Assembly: GCF_037688875.1 (NCBI RefSeq)
Contig: NZ_JAWDIE010000002.1
Coordinates: 1 to 64,000 of the forward strand
Direction: 5' to 3'
Source of the DNA: Amphibiibacter pelophylacis
GTDB taxonomy: Bacteria; Pseudomonadota; Gammaproteobacteria; Burkholderiales; Burkholderiaceae_C
Length of the DNA: 64,000 bases
Shown here one piece after another: positions 42,187 through 50,259 of the stretch. The notes beneath the pieces were generated by a model. The model was given only the letters and a program-made list of their open reading frames with translations. It was not told the origin of the DNA and did not search any database. Numbering within the stretch: the first letter of the stretch is position 1; each line of letters begins with the position of its first letter. The translations under genes and the position numbers were made by a program.

Positions 42187-42192
42187 ATTCTA
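42187..42192 (-). promoter_or_regulatory. Candidate -10 box of mgtA
   Basis: TAGAAT on the minus strand lies about 245 bases before the mgtA ATG in a GGGGCTAGAATCC context. No clear -35 is seen at 16-18 bases. Confidence 0.35.
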
Positions 42193-42291
42193 GCCCCGCC
42201 AAAGGCTGAATTCCGTCCGGCTCAGGTCTTCTGGCCTGGCAAAATCAGCCCGAATCCATTAAAAAACCAGCGAGCGCAGCGGCAGCCGGAC

Positions 42292-42321
42292 AATTTATTT
42301 TTAAGCAAACACAAATAAATT
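42292..42321. repeat. AT-rich inverted repeat upstream of the exporter gene
   Basis: AATTTATTT and AAATAAATT are perfect 9-bp arms separated by 12 bases, in a sharply AT-rich island. It could be an activator or repressor site for the gene at 42407; LysE/ArgO genes are usually controlled by LysG/ArgP-type activators. Confidence 0.45.
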
Positions 42322-42406
42322 CAACTTGATTTGATCGTTGACCCGCTCCCGGCACACTGCTGTCATGGCGGTCCCAGCGCCGCCCTGTTTTTACCGGAGA
42401 GGCGCT

Positions 42407-43045
42407 ATGTCTTTGTTTTTGGATGTATCGGCGACGGCTTTCCTGTCCGGCCTGGCGATGAGCCTGTCGCTGCTGATGGCCATTGGCCCGCAAAACGTGC
42501 ACCTGATCCGCATGGGTCTGCAGCGCCAGCATGTGTGGCTGACGGTCGCGGTCTGTACGGCCTCCGACGTGGCGCTGATTGGCCTGGGTGTCTGGGGCCT
42601 GGCGGGTCTGGGCGGGCTGTCCGACAAGGTGCAGGGTGCGCTGGTGGGCGCGGGGGTGATTTTCCTGGCCACCTACGGCTGGGGCGCTGCGCAGCGCGCC
42701 TGGCGCGGAGCCAGTGATACGGCAGGGCTGCTGCAGGGCGCGCAGCCGCTGAGCGTGGGCCGGGCGGTGCTGAGCGCGCTGGCTTTTTCCTGGCTGAATC
42801 CGCACGCCTGGCTGGATACGGCGGTGCTGATCGGCAGCGCATCGCTGGCCTGGGGCCGTCATGGCGGTGAGTTCGGCCTGGGCGCCATGGCCGGATCCAC
42901 GCTGTGGTTTCTGGGCCTGGCGCTGCTGATGCTGGCCCTGGGCCGGCGTCTGGGCCAACCGGGTCTGTGGCGTGCGCTGGACGGCATGGTCGCGATCATG
43001 ATGTGGGGCACTGCCGCTGCGCTGGCGCTCAGCCTCGCGCGCTGA
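42407..43045 (+). CDS. LysE/ArgO-family amino acid exporter
   Basis: This 212-residue inner-membrane exporter has six hydrophobic segments. The family signature is SLLMAIGPQNVHLIRMGLQRQH (in parts: MAIGPQNVHLIR and MGLQRQH), with FSWLNPHAWLDTAVLIGS in the middle, which matches basic amino acid exporters (ArgO/LysE) better than the RhtB branch. GGAGAGG precedes the ATG at 42407. Expected substrates are arginine or lysine. No regulator gene is adjacent. It is divergent from mgtA. Confidence 0.87.
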   Translation: MSLFLDVSATAFLSGLAMSLSLLMAIGPQNVHLIRMGLQRQHVWLTVAVCTASDVALIGLGVWGLAGLGGLSDKVQGALVGAGVIFLATYGWGAAQRAWRGASDTAGLLQGAQPLSVGRAVLSALAFSWLNPHAWLDTAVLIGSASLAWGRHGGEFGLGAMAGSTLWFLGLALLMLALGRRLGQPGLWRALDGMVAIMMWGTAAALALSLAR

Positions 43046-43092
43046 AGCGGACGCGGGCTGTGGCCAAAATATCTTCCAGATGATGGCTTTCA

Positions 43093-43123
43093 AATAGGAA
43101 CGATTGTCGTTGCGATCTACAAT
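43093..43123 (+). promoter_or_regulatory. Fur-box-like site and promoter of the efe operon
   Basis: AATAGGAACGATTGTCGTTGC (43093 onward) contains the inverted repeat AACGA-TTG-TCGTT (43099-43111) and resembles a degenerate Fur box. TACAAT (43118-43123) is a good -10, so the site covers the spacer and would block the promoter when Fur-Fe is bound. Confidence 0.6.
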
Positions 43124-43154
43124 GGGGTTTTCCAGCCTCCTGCCGAGTCGCCCG

Positions 43155-44018
43155 ATGATCCGAATTTCCCGCCCCGCCCTGCTGACGGCCCTGCTGGCCC
43201 TGTCCGTGACCGCCTGCAGCCAGCAGGCCACCGAAGCGCCGCAGGCTGCAGCCCCGGCAGCCGAAGCCCCTGCCGCAGCGCCGGCCACCGCCGTGGACCT
43301 CAGCGCCGAAACCGCCGCCTACAAGACTTGGGTCGAAGCGCAGATGGACGATCTGCTCAAGGCCACGCAGGCCTTCACCGCCGCGCTCAAGGCCGGCAAG
43401 CTGGCCGAAGCCAAAAAGCACTACGCCCCGGCGCGCCTCTTTTACGAGCGCTCCGAGCCCATCGCCGAGAGCTTTGGCGACCTGGACCCGCGCATCGACA
43501 ACCGCGAGGCCGATCTGCAGAAGGACGAGGTCTGGAGTGGCTTTCACGCCATCGAGAAAATCCTCTGGACGAAAAACACCACGAAAGGCACCGAAGCACT
43601 GGCCGACAAGCTGCTCAACGACATCAAGGAGTTGCGTGCCAAACTCCCCACCGCCGAGGTCACGCCCGAGCTGATGGTCCAGGGTGCGGTCGACCTGCTC
43701 AACGAGGTCTCGACCAGCAAGATCACGGGCGAGGAAGAAATCTTCTCGCACACCGACCTGTTCGATTTCAAGGCCAACATCGAGGGCGCCGAGAAGATTT
43801 TCGAGATATTCACCCCCGCGCTGCAAAAGAAGCAGCCTCAGCTCGTGACCAGCCTGACCGAGCGCTTCAAGGCCGTCAACACGCTGCTGGACAAGCACCG
43901 TGACGGTGGGGGCTACCAGCTCTACACCGCGCTGTCCAAGGACGAAATCAAAGCGCTGGCCGAGGCCGTGAACAAGCTGGGCGAGCCGCTGGCCCAGATG
44001 GGCGTGATCCTTCAGTAA
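43155..44018 (+). CDS. efeO: EfeO-type periplasmic iron-binding protein (M75 domain only)
   Basis: This 287-residue imelysin/M75-family protein binds ferric or ferrous iron for EfeU. The signal peptide ends in a lipobox-like VTAC (Cys about residue 21), followed by an Ala/Pro linker (about 25-50), and then the helical M75 domain with the signature GFHAIEKILW, where His and Glu are metal ligands. The N-terminal cupredoxin domain of E. coli EfeO is absent, as in EfeM-type proteins. It is first in efeO-efeB-efeU, 15 bases before efeB. It is iron-regulated by the site upstream (inference). Confidence 0.9.
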   Translation: MIRISRPALLTALLALSVTACSQQATEAPQAAAPAAEAPAAAPATAVDLSAETAAYKTWVEAQMDDLLKATQAFTAALKAGKLAEAKKHYAPARLFYERSEPIAESFGDLDPRIDNREADLQKDEVWSGFHAIEKILWTKNTTKGTEALADKLLNDIKELRAKLPTAEVTPELMVQGAVDLLNEVSTSKITGEEEIFSHTDLFDFKANIEGAEKIFEIFTPALQKKQPQLVTSLTERFKAVNTLLDKHRDGGGYQLYTALSKDEIKALAEAVNKLGEPLAQMGVILQ

Positions 44019-44032
44019 ACAGGAGCTGCAGC

Positions 44033-45307
44033 ATGACATCCGAAGACTCCCGCGCCGCCCTGCCCTCGCGGCGGCGTTTTCTGGGTCAGGCGGGCGCCAC
44101 TTCGGTGGGCCTGGGCGCGGCCCTGCTGTCGGGCTGTGCGGATAAAACCGCCCAAGCGGCCCAAGCCGCCCAGAGTACAGCGGCCGCCAGCCCGGGCGGC
44201 TGCGAGCCGGCCAGTGCATCGGCTGTCCTGCCCTTTTACGGCGAGCACCAGGCCGGCATCGTCACTGCGGCGCAGAAGTTCATCTACTTTCTGGTGCTGG
44301 ATCTGCACAGCACGGATCTGGACGAGATCCGCGACGTGTTCCGCCGCTGGACCACTTTTGCCGCGCTGCTCACCCAGGGCAAGAACAGCCAGCCCTACAG
44401 CAGCAACGGCTACATCCCGCCAACCGACACCGGCGAGGCCGACAGCCTGGGCGCGCACCGCCTGACGCTGACTTTCGGCGTTTCGCCCGCCTTCCTGCGC
44501 AAGCTGGGGCTGGACAAACAGGCGCCGCCCGAATTCACCGACCTGCCGCTCTTCCCGCGCGACCAGTTGCGGGCGGAGCTCAGCGGCGGCGACATCTGCA
44601 TCCAGAGCTGCGCGGACGACCCGCAGGTCGCCTTCCATGCGGTGCGCCAGCTGGTGCGCCACGCGCGCTCCTCGGTGACCATGCGCTGGAGCCAGGCGGG
44701 TTTCAGCTCGTCCGACCGCGCCAGCGACACGCCGCGCAACCTCTTCGCCTTCAAGGACGGCACAGCCAACGCCGAAACGCTGCAGCAGGCCGACCGCCAC
44801 ATCTGGGTGCAGACGCCCGGCTGGCTGCAGGGCGGCAGCTACCTGGTGGCGCGCAAGATCGTCATGCACCTGGAAACCTGGGATCGCACCAGCGCCCGCG
44901 GCCAGGACGACACCTTCGGGCGTCACCGCAGCAGCGGCGCGCCGCTGGGCGGCAAAAACGAAAACGACGCTTTGGACCTTACCGCCAAAGACGCCAAAGG
45001 CCAGCCGCTGATCCCGGCCGATTCGCACGTGGCGCTGGCGCACCGCACCGGGGTGAAAATGCTGCGGCGGTCGTATTCCTACGCCAGCGGGATTGATCCG
45101 CTGACCGGCCAGTTCGACGCGGGGCTGATGTTTGTGTCCTTCCAGCAGTCGCCGCAGCAGTTCATTGCCATCCAGTCGGCGCTGGGCCGGGTGGATGCGA
45201 TGAACGAGTACATCACCCACATTGGCAGTGGCCTGTTCGCCTGTTTTGGCGGCGTGCAGGACGGCCGTTATCTTGGACAGTCCCTTCTGGAGAAGCAGCA
45301 TGGCTGA
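44033..45307 (+). CDS. efeB: Dye-decolorizing-type peroxidase EfeB (deferrochelatase)
   Basis: This 424-residue heme enzyme is exported by the Tat path: the twin-arginine motif is SRRRFLGQAG (12-21). It is followed by LLSGC, a possible lipobox, so the mature enzyme may be membrane-tethered. The DyP motif GxxDG appears as FAFKDGTANAE, with the proximal His and distal Arg expected in GGSYLVARKIVMHLETWDRT and FGRHRSSGAPLG. It oxidises Fe(II) or removes iron from heme in the periplasm and hands iron to EfeU. AGGAG precedes the ATG. It overlaps efeU by 8 bases. Confidence 0.93.
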   Translation: MTSEDSRAALPSRRRFLGQAGATSVGLGAALLSGCADKTAQAAQAAQSTAAASPGGCEPASASAVLPFYGEHQAGIVTAAQKFIYFLVLDLHSTDLDEIRDVFRRWTTFAALLTQGKNSQPYSSNGYIPPTDTGEADSLGAHRLTLTFGVSPAFLRKLGLDKQAPPEFTDLPLFPRDQLRAELSGGDICIQSCADDPQVAFHAVRQLVRHARSSVTMRWSQAGFSSSDRASDTPRNLFAFKDGTANAETLQQADRHIWVQTPGWLQGGSYLVARKIVMHLETWDRTSARGQDDTFGRHRSSGAPLGGKNENDALDLTAKDAKGQPLIPADSHVALAHRTGVKMLRRSYSYASGIDPLTGQFDAGLMFVSFQQSPQQFIAIQSALGRVDAMNEYITHIGSGLFACFGGVQDGRYLGQSLLEKQHG

Positions 45308-47084
45308 TGGTGCATTGAGCAAAATCCTGCGGCGCGGCGTGGCCACGCTGGCGCTGGCCTTCGGCGTGACGCTGGCCGCCCTGGCCCCCGGCCACAGCCA
45401 GGCCGCCGAAACGGCGGCTGTGCCGGTCAGCCACCTGTTCATCACCCTGTCGGATGCCATGGACACGGTTCAGGCCGGCCATTCGTCCGACACCGTGCGC
45501 CTGCTGCTGCAGATGCAGGACGACATCTCCCGGCTCAACGCACCCGATTCGGCGCAGAAGCAGCAGGTGGTGCAGCGTCTGAAAGAGGCCATGGCCAACC
45601 CGGATGCCATGCACATGGCCGGCCTGTCCACCGCGCTGCGCGGCTTCGAGCAGGCGCTCAACCCGGTCGATTTCAGCGCACAGCGCGCCGAATTCCGCCG
45701 CCGCATCACCCCGGCCTACGCGCAGCTGGCGCAATCCATCGCCGAGCACAGCGACGCGCCCACGCTGCTGGCCGCCTACCAGCGCTTCAACAGCACCTGG
45801 CTGGCCTCCGAGCGCGTGGTGCGCAGCAGCAGCATCAGCCACTACGGCGCGGTCGAAGTGGCCATGGCGCTGATGCGCGTGGCGCTGGAAACCCAGCCGC
45901 TGGATATGGACAAGGTGCGCGCGCAATCGGTGCAGCTCAAGGCCGTGCTGGACAGCTACAACAGCGGTGAAAAACTGGCTGCCGCAGCCACGCCTGCCGC
46001 CGACGCCGCCATGGATCTGCCCGCCGCCACCGGGCTGCTGCGCCAGGGGCTGAACGCCTTTCGCGCCGGACAGATCGCCACCGGCCAGGCCAGCCTGACG
46101 CACTTCATCAGCGTCTGGCCGACCCTTGAGGGCCAGGTCAGCACACGCAACCCCGCGCTCTACGACCGGATCGAAAGCGAGCTGCCGGTGATCCTGGCAC
46201 ATGGCGCGAGCACCGCGCAGCAGCTGCAGCTGGAATCCCTCATCAGCGCGCTGGACCAGATCAACCCGCAGGCGCAGTACACCGCGCTGGACGCCATGCT
46301 GATCCTGCTGCGCGAAGGCCTGGAAGCGCTGCTGGTGGTCATGGCGCTGCTGGCCGCGCTCAAGGCCGCCGGGCAGACCACCGGCCAAGGCTGGATCATC
46401 GGCGGGGTGGTCGCCGGGGTGGCCGCCAGCGTGGTCGGCGCCATAGCGCTGCAGCAGCTCTTTCCGGACACGGCGGGCAGCCAGCGCGAGCGGCTGGAGG
46501 GCCTGGTCGGCGTCGTCACCGTCGCCCTGATGCTGGCGGTGGGCGCCTGGCTGCACAGCAAATCCAGCCTGAAGTCCTGGAACCAGTACATCCGCAAGCA
46601 CATGAGCAAGGCGCTGACCACGGGCAGCCTGGCCTCGCTGTTTGGCCTGAGCTTCCTGTCGGTGTTCCGCGAGGGCGCGGAAACCATCCTGTTTTACACC
46701 GGCATCCTGCCGCAGATGGCGCTGGGCGATTTCCTGCTGGGTATCGCCATGGCGCTGGCGCTGCTGGCGGTGATCGGTTTCGTGCTGCTGCGCGGCAGCA
46801 TCAAAATCCCCATGAGCACGATGTTCCGCATCCTGACCTGGACGATTTACGCGCTGGGCTTCAAGATTCTGGGCGTCAGCCTGCACACGCTGCAGATCAG
46901 CGGCCTGATCCAGACCAGCCCGCTGCTGGGCAGCTGGCTGCAGAACCCGGCGCTGGGCCTGTATCCCACGCTGGAAACGCTGGGCGCGCAGGGGCTGTAC
47001 ATCGTGGTGATCGTGCTGATCCAGATGGGTGTCAGCCGCAGCCTGGCGCCAGCACGTCCGGCTCCCGCCAGCCTTCGTCCCTGA
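45300..47084 (+). CDS. efeU: FTR1-family iron permease EfeU with long periplasmic N-terminal domain
   Basis: This 594-residue protein begins with a signal/anchor and about 300 periplasmic, helix-rich residues. The FTR1 permease follows with seven hydrophobic segments. The two iron-binding REXXE motifs are REGLE (about 337-341) and REGAE (about 457-461). E. coli EfeU lacks the N-terminal domain, so this is the extended type known from other proteobacteria. The start at 45300 has GGAGAAG and lies inside the efeB end. Its last 53 bases overlap bioF on the other strand. Together with EfeO and EfeB it forms a ferrous/ferric iron importer. Confidence 0.92.
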   Translation: MADGALSKILRRGVATLALAFGVTLAALAPGHSQAAETAAVPVSHLFITLSDAMDTVQAGHSSDTVRLLLQMQDDISRLNAPDSAQKQQVVQRLKEAMANPDAMHMAGLSTALRGFEQALNPVDFSAQRAEFRRRITPAYAQLAQSIAEHSDAPTLLAAYQRFNSTWLASERVVRSSSISHYGAVEVAMALMRVALETQPLDMDKVRAQSVQLKAVLDSYNSGEKLAAAATPAADAAMDLPAATGLLRQGLNAFRAGQIATGQASLTHFISVWPTLEGQVSTRNPALYDRIESELPVILAHGASTAQQLQLESLISALDQINPQAQYTALDAMLILLREGLEALLVVMALLAALKAAGQTTGQGWIIGGVVAGVAASVVGAIALQQLFPDTAGSQRERLEGLVGVVTVALMLAVGAWLHSKSSLKSWNQYIRKHMSKALTTGSLASLFGLSFLSVFREGAETILFYTGILPQMALGDFLLGIAMALALLAVIGFVLLRGSIKIPMSTMFRILTWTIYALGFKILGVSLHTLQISGLIQTSPLLGSWLQNPALGLYPTLETLGAQGLYIVVIVLIQMGVSRSLAPARPAPASLRP

Positions 47085-48330
47085 GCGCATCACGCAGCGC
47101 CCCCGCCAGCGCATCGACCTGTTCGGCGCTGTGCGCGGCGCTGAAGGTGATGCGCAGGCGCGCCGTGCCCGGTGGCACTGTGGGCGGACGGATGGCGCCC
47201 ACGCGCAGGCCCTGATCGTCCAGGCGTTGGGCCAGGCGCAGCGCGGTGGCGTTGTCGCCGACCAGCCAGGCCTGGATGGGGGTGTGTGACGGGATCAGCC
47301 CCGGCGCGTGCCCGGCGGGCAGCACCAGCCCTTCAGGCGGAAGCAGCCCGGCCATGGCGGCGACAAAGCGCGCGACATGATCCAGCACGCGCTGGCGGCG
47401 CTCCAGGCCTTCGGGCGAGCGGACGATCTGCAGCGCGGCCAGCGTGGCGTGGCTGAGCAGCGGCGGCGTCGCCGTGGTGTAGATATAAGGGCGCGCATGC
47501 TGGATCAGATGCTCGATGACCAGGGGCGGCGCGACCACAAAAGCCCCGCCCACACCCAGCGCCTTGCCCAGCGTACCGACCAGCACCAGCCGCTCGCTGC
47601 GCACGCCCTGCTGCGCCAGGCAGCCCTGGCCCTCCTGCGCCCCCAGCACGCCCACGCCGTGTGCGTCGTCCACGATCAGCCAGGCGTCGTGCTGATCGCA
47701 CAGGCGCAGCAGGCCGATCAGATCGGCGCAATCGCCGTCCATGCTGAAGACGCCGTCGGTGACGATCCACTTCCAGCGCGCCGGGCTGGCGGCCAGTTGC
47801 CGGTCCAGCGCGGCCAGATCGGCGTGCGGATAACGCAGCACGGTGCAGCGCTGGCTGGCGCGCGCCAGGCGGGCGCCGTCGATCAGCGAGGCGTGATTCA
47901 GCCGGTCGCAGAAGAAGGCCGAATCTTCGCTGGCCAGTGCGCCCAGCGCACCCAGATTGGCCATGAAGCCGGTGGAGACATACAGCGCCCGCACCTGCGG
48001 GATATGCGGCGCGAACCAGTCGGCCAGCGCCTCTTCCAGCGCGTCGTGGCAGGCGTGGTGACCGCTGATCAGGTGCGAGGCGCCGCTGCCCACGCCGTGA
48101 CGCTGCGCGGCGTCGCTGGCAGCCTGCGCCAGGCGCGGGTGCTGCGCCAGGCCCAGATAGTCGTTGCTGCAGAACAGGATCTGCCCGCCCTGCAGCCTTC
48201 GGCGGCGGCGCAGCCCTTGCGCGTCCTGCGCGGCCAGGCCCGTCTGCCAGCGCGCGTGCCAGGCGACCAGGCGGGGGTCGGTGGCCTCGTTCAGGAGCGT
48301 GTCGGGTTCGGGGGGGAGCGCTGATCTCAT
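47032..48330 (-). CDS. bioF: 8-amino-7-oxononanoate synthase
   Basis: This 432-residue PLP enzyme of biotin synthesis condenses pimeloyl-ACP or -CoA with L-alanine. FCSNDYLGLAQHPRL and GSGASHLISGHHACHDALEE are family motifs; DDAHGVGVLGAQ holds the PLP-contacting Asp and His; VGTLGKALGVGGAF carries the PLP lysine. The length is about 40 residues above the usual 390, from a longer N-terminus and C-terminus. No other bio gene adjoins. Its 3' end overlaps efeU by 53 bases. Confidence 0.92.
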   Translation of the reverse strand: MRSALPPEPDTLLNEATDPRLVAWHARWQTGLAAQDAQGLRRRRRLQGGQILFCSNDYLGLAQHPRLAQAASDAAQRHGVGSGASHLISGHHACHDALEEALADWFAPHIPQVRALYVSTGFMANLGALGALASEDSAFFCDRLNHASLIDGARLARASQRCTVLRYPHADLAALDRQLAASPARWKWIVTDGVFSMDGDCADLIGLLRLCDQHDAWLIVDDAHGVGVLGAQEGQGCLAQQGVRSERLVLVGTLGKALGVGGAFVVAPPLVIEHLIQHARPYIYTTATPPLLSHATLAALQIVRSPEGLERRQRVLDHVARFVAAMAGLLPPEGLVLPAGHAPGLIPSHTPIQAWLVGDNATALRLAQRLDDQGLRVGAIRPPTVPPGTARLRITFSAAHSAEQVDALAGALRDALRDEGWREPDVLAPGCG

Positions 48331-48447
48331 CGGGCGATTCTATCCACTGGCCCCACGCAGGCAAGATGGGTCCAGAGCGGAACAAATTCACACCCGCCCG
48401 CCGCTGGCCCGACGGTCCTGCGGGCGAAGCGGGTTACAAAGCGGCTC

Positions 48448-49308
48448 ATGTTTGCCGCTTTTGTCACCGCCGCGCTGCTGCTGGTCTGCATGGACTACGG
48501 CACCGACCTGCTCGTGCCTTTCACCTCGCTTTACATGGCGCTGATTTTTGCGGCCTCGCAGAAAGTGAGTCCGCTGAAGGTCTACGCCCTGACCCTGGTC
48601 TGCCTGGCCGGAACCTGCGCGATGGACATGCTGCTGCTGGACGCGTCTGGCGGGCATTACGTGGTGCTGCTGTTCTGGCGCGTATTGATCAACGCCATGT
48701 CTTTTTTCGGGACGGCGTGGCTGTGCAACAGCTGGAACCGCGTCCGTCAGGATCTGCAGCGCAAAAGCGACCGCGATTTCCTGACGGGCCTGAGCAACCG
48801 GCGCCACTTCATGCAGGAACTGGAGCGCGAAATCGACATCCACTGCCGCAGCCTTCAGCCCTTTGCGATCGCTTTTGTCGATGTCGATGACTTCAAGGTC
48901 ATCAACGACACCCTGGGCCACCGCCGGGGCGACGAGCTGCTGGTGGAAATCGCCAGCGTGCTGGGCCACGAAACGCGCAGCATTGATCTGGCCGGCCGCT
49001 ACGGCGGCGACGAGTTCGTGATCTTCCTGCGCGAGGTCAGCCTGGCGCAGTCGCGGGAAATCGTCGAGCGCATCCATGCCCGCCTGACGCAGCAGCTCAG
49101 CCAGAGCCGGACCCCGGTCACCTTCAGCATGGGCAGCGTCAGTTTTGTGCTGAACCGGCGCATTGGCGCCGAGGAGCTGGTTGCTATGGCCGACCGCGAG
49201 ATGTACCGCATCAAAAAGCGCGGCAAAAGTGGCGTCAGCGTGGTGAGCTGCGACCTGACCGACGCCGCTTTGGCCGCGCCCGCGAAAAGCCGGGTGGCTG
49301 CGGTGTGA
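48448..49308 (+). CDS. Membrane diguanylate cyclase (first of a tandem pair)
   Basis: This 286-residue protein has four predicted membrane helices in the first ~95 residues and then a GGDEF domain. The active site is GGDEF at 186-190 in RYGGDEFVIFL, with the upstream inhibitory site RxxD as RSID exactly five residues before it. DFLTGLSNRRHF and FAIAFVDVDDFKVINDTLGH are intact, so cyclic di-GMP synthesis with product inhibition is expected. The membrane domain is closely similar to that of the next gene (LLVPFTSLYM, VCLAGT, RVLINAMSFFGTAW), which shows local duplication. Confidence 0.9.
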   Translation: MFAAFVTAALLLVCMDYGTDLLVPFTSLYMALIFAASQKVSPLKVYALTLVCLAGTCAMDMLLLDASGGHYVVLLFWRVLINAMSFFGTAWLCNSWNRVRQDLQRKSDRDFLTGLSNRRHFMQELEREIDIHCRSLQPFAIAFVDVDDFKVINDTLGHRRGDELLVEIASVLGHETRSIDLAGRYGGDEFVIFLREVSLAQSREIVERIHARLTQQLSQSRTPVTFSMGSVSFVLNRRIGAEELVAMADREMYRIKKRGKSGVSVVSCDLTDAALAAPAKSRVAAV

Positions 49309-49364
49309 TTTCCTGGACGAACTCACCCCCGTCCCGCCGCAGCACCGTGCTACAAATTCTGCAT

Positions 49365-50231
49365 ATGTTTTTTGACCGCAACCGCGCCTTCATTTTCCCC
49401 GGCTTCGTCCTGCTGGTCGGGCTGGTTCTGGTGATTGATTACCAGACCATCCTGCTTGTGCCGTTCACGTCGGTCTACATGGTCGTCCTGTACCTTGCAT
49501 CGAAAAAAGTCGATACGATCCAGGTCTACGTGCTGGCCGCCCTGTGCCTGGCGGGCACTTTCCTGCTCGACCTGTTCATGATCGGTCCGGAGACCCAGCA
49601 GGTGGCGCTGCTGCTGTCCTGGCGGCTGCTGATCAACGCGCTGTCCTTTTTTGGCACGGCGGTGATGAGCACGCGGCTCACCGAGGTGCACGATCGCCTG
49701 ATCGAGCAGAGCGACCAGGATTTCCTCACCCAGATTCTCAACCGGCGCAGCTTCACCCGCGAGCTGGACCGCGATGTCAGCATCCACTGCCGCCAGAGGC
49801 GCCCCTTTGCCATCGCTTTTTTTGATGTCGACAACTTCAAGGTCATCAACGACACGCGGGGCCACAAGTTTGGCGACCGGGTGCTGATCGAGGTGGCGCG
49901 CTCGCTGGAGCGCCACATCCGCAGCATGGACCGCGCCTGCCGCTACGGGGGCGACGAGTTCGTGGTTTTTCTGGGTGAGGTGGACGAGGACAAGGCCCAG
50001 TGCGCCATCCAGCGCGTGCGCGGCCAGCTTTACGCCGACGTGGGCAGCGTTTACCCGGACATTTCACTGAGCATCGGGGTCGTGGTGTTTGCGCTGGACC
50101 GCGTCGTCAGCGCCGAAGAGCTCATCGCCCAGGCCGACCGCGAGATGTACACCATCAAGAAACGCGCCAAAAACGACGTCAGCGTGGTGCGCTTCGTGCC
50201 GCCGCAAGCCTCCCAGCCCAAAGCGGCCTGA
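49365..50231 (+). CDS. Membrane diguanylate cyclase (second of a tandem pair)
   Basis: This 288-residue paralogue of the preceding protein has membrane helices over about 1-100 (LLVPFTSVYM, LCLAGTFLLDLFMI, RLLINALSFFGTAVM) and a GGDEF domain with GGDEF at 195-199 and inhibitory RSMD five residues before it. DFLTQILNRRSF and FFDVDNFKVINDTRGH complete the site. The start at 49365 matches the start of the paralogue; a GTG at 49305 that overlaps the upstream stop would give 308 residues. No phosphodiesterase gene is nearby. The sensory input of the membrane domain is unknown. Confidence 0.88.
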   Translation: MFFDRNRAFIFPGFVLLVGLVLVIDYQTILLVPFTSVYMVVLYLASKKVDTIQVYVLAALCLAGTFLLDLFMIGPETQQVALLLSWRLLINALSFFGTAVMSTRLTEVHDRLIEQSDQDFLTQILNRRSFTRELDRDVSIHCRQRRPFAIAFFDVDNFKVINDTRGHKFGDRVLIEVARSLERHIRSMDRACRYGGDEFVVFLGEVDEDKAQCAIQRVRGQLYADVGSVYPDISLSIGVVVFALDRVVSAEELIAQADREMYTIKKRAKNDVSVVRFVPPQASQPKAA

Positions 50232-50259
50232 GCGCGGCATGGCCCCGGCGGGCCTGCGC

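Larger units (their letters stand above)
41944..42406. other. Non-coding region between mgtA and the LysE-type exporter
   Basis: These 463 bases hold the divergent starts of two genes. The 42193-41944 side (minus strand) is the mgtA leader. It has several GC-rich hairpins, including an ACCGG/CCGGT-rich segment around 42100-42135. The 42240-42406 side is AT-rich and carries the promoter region of the exporter gene. I see no protein-coding gene that can be supported. Confidence 0.6.

Noticed and set aside
41944..42193. yybP-ykoY (manganese) riboswitch in the mgtA leader
   Set aside because: The conserved GGGGAGUAG-type start of that motif is not seen; only general GC-rich stems are visible, so the leader is listed as unclassified.
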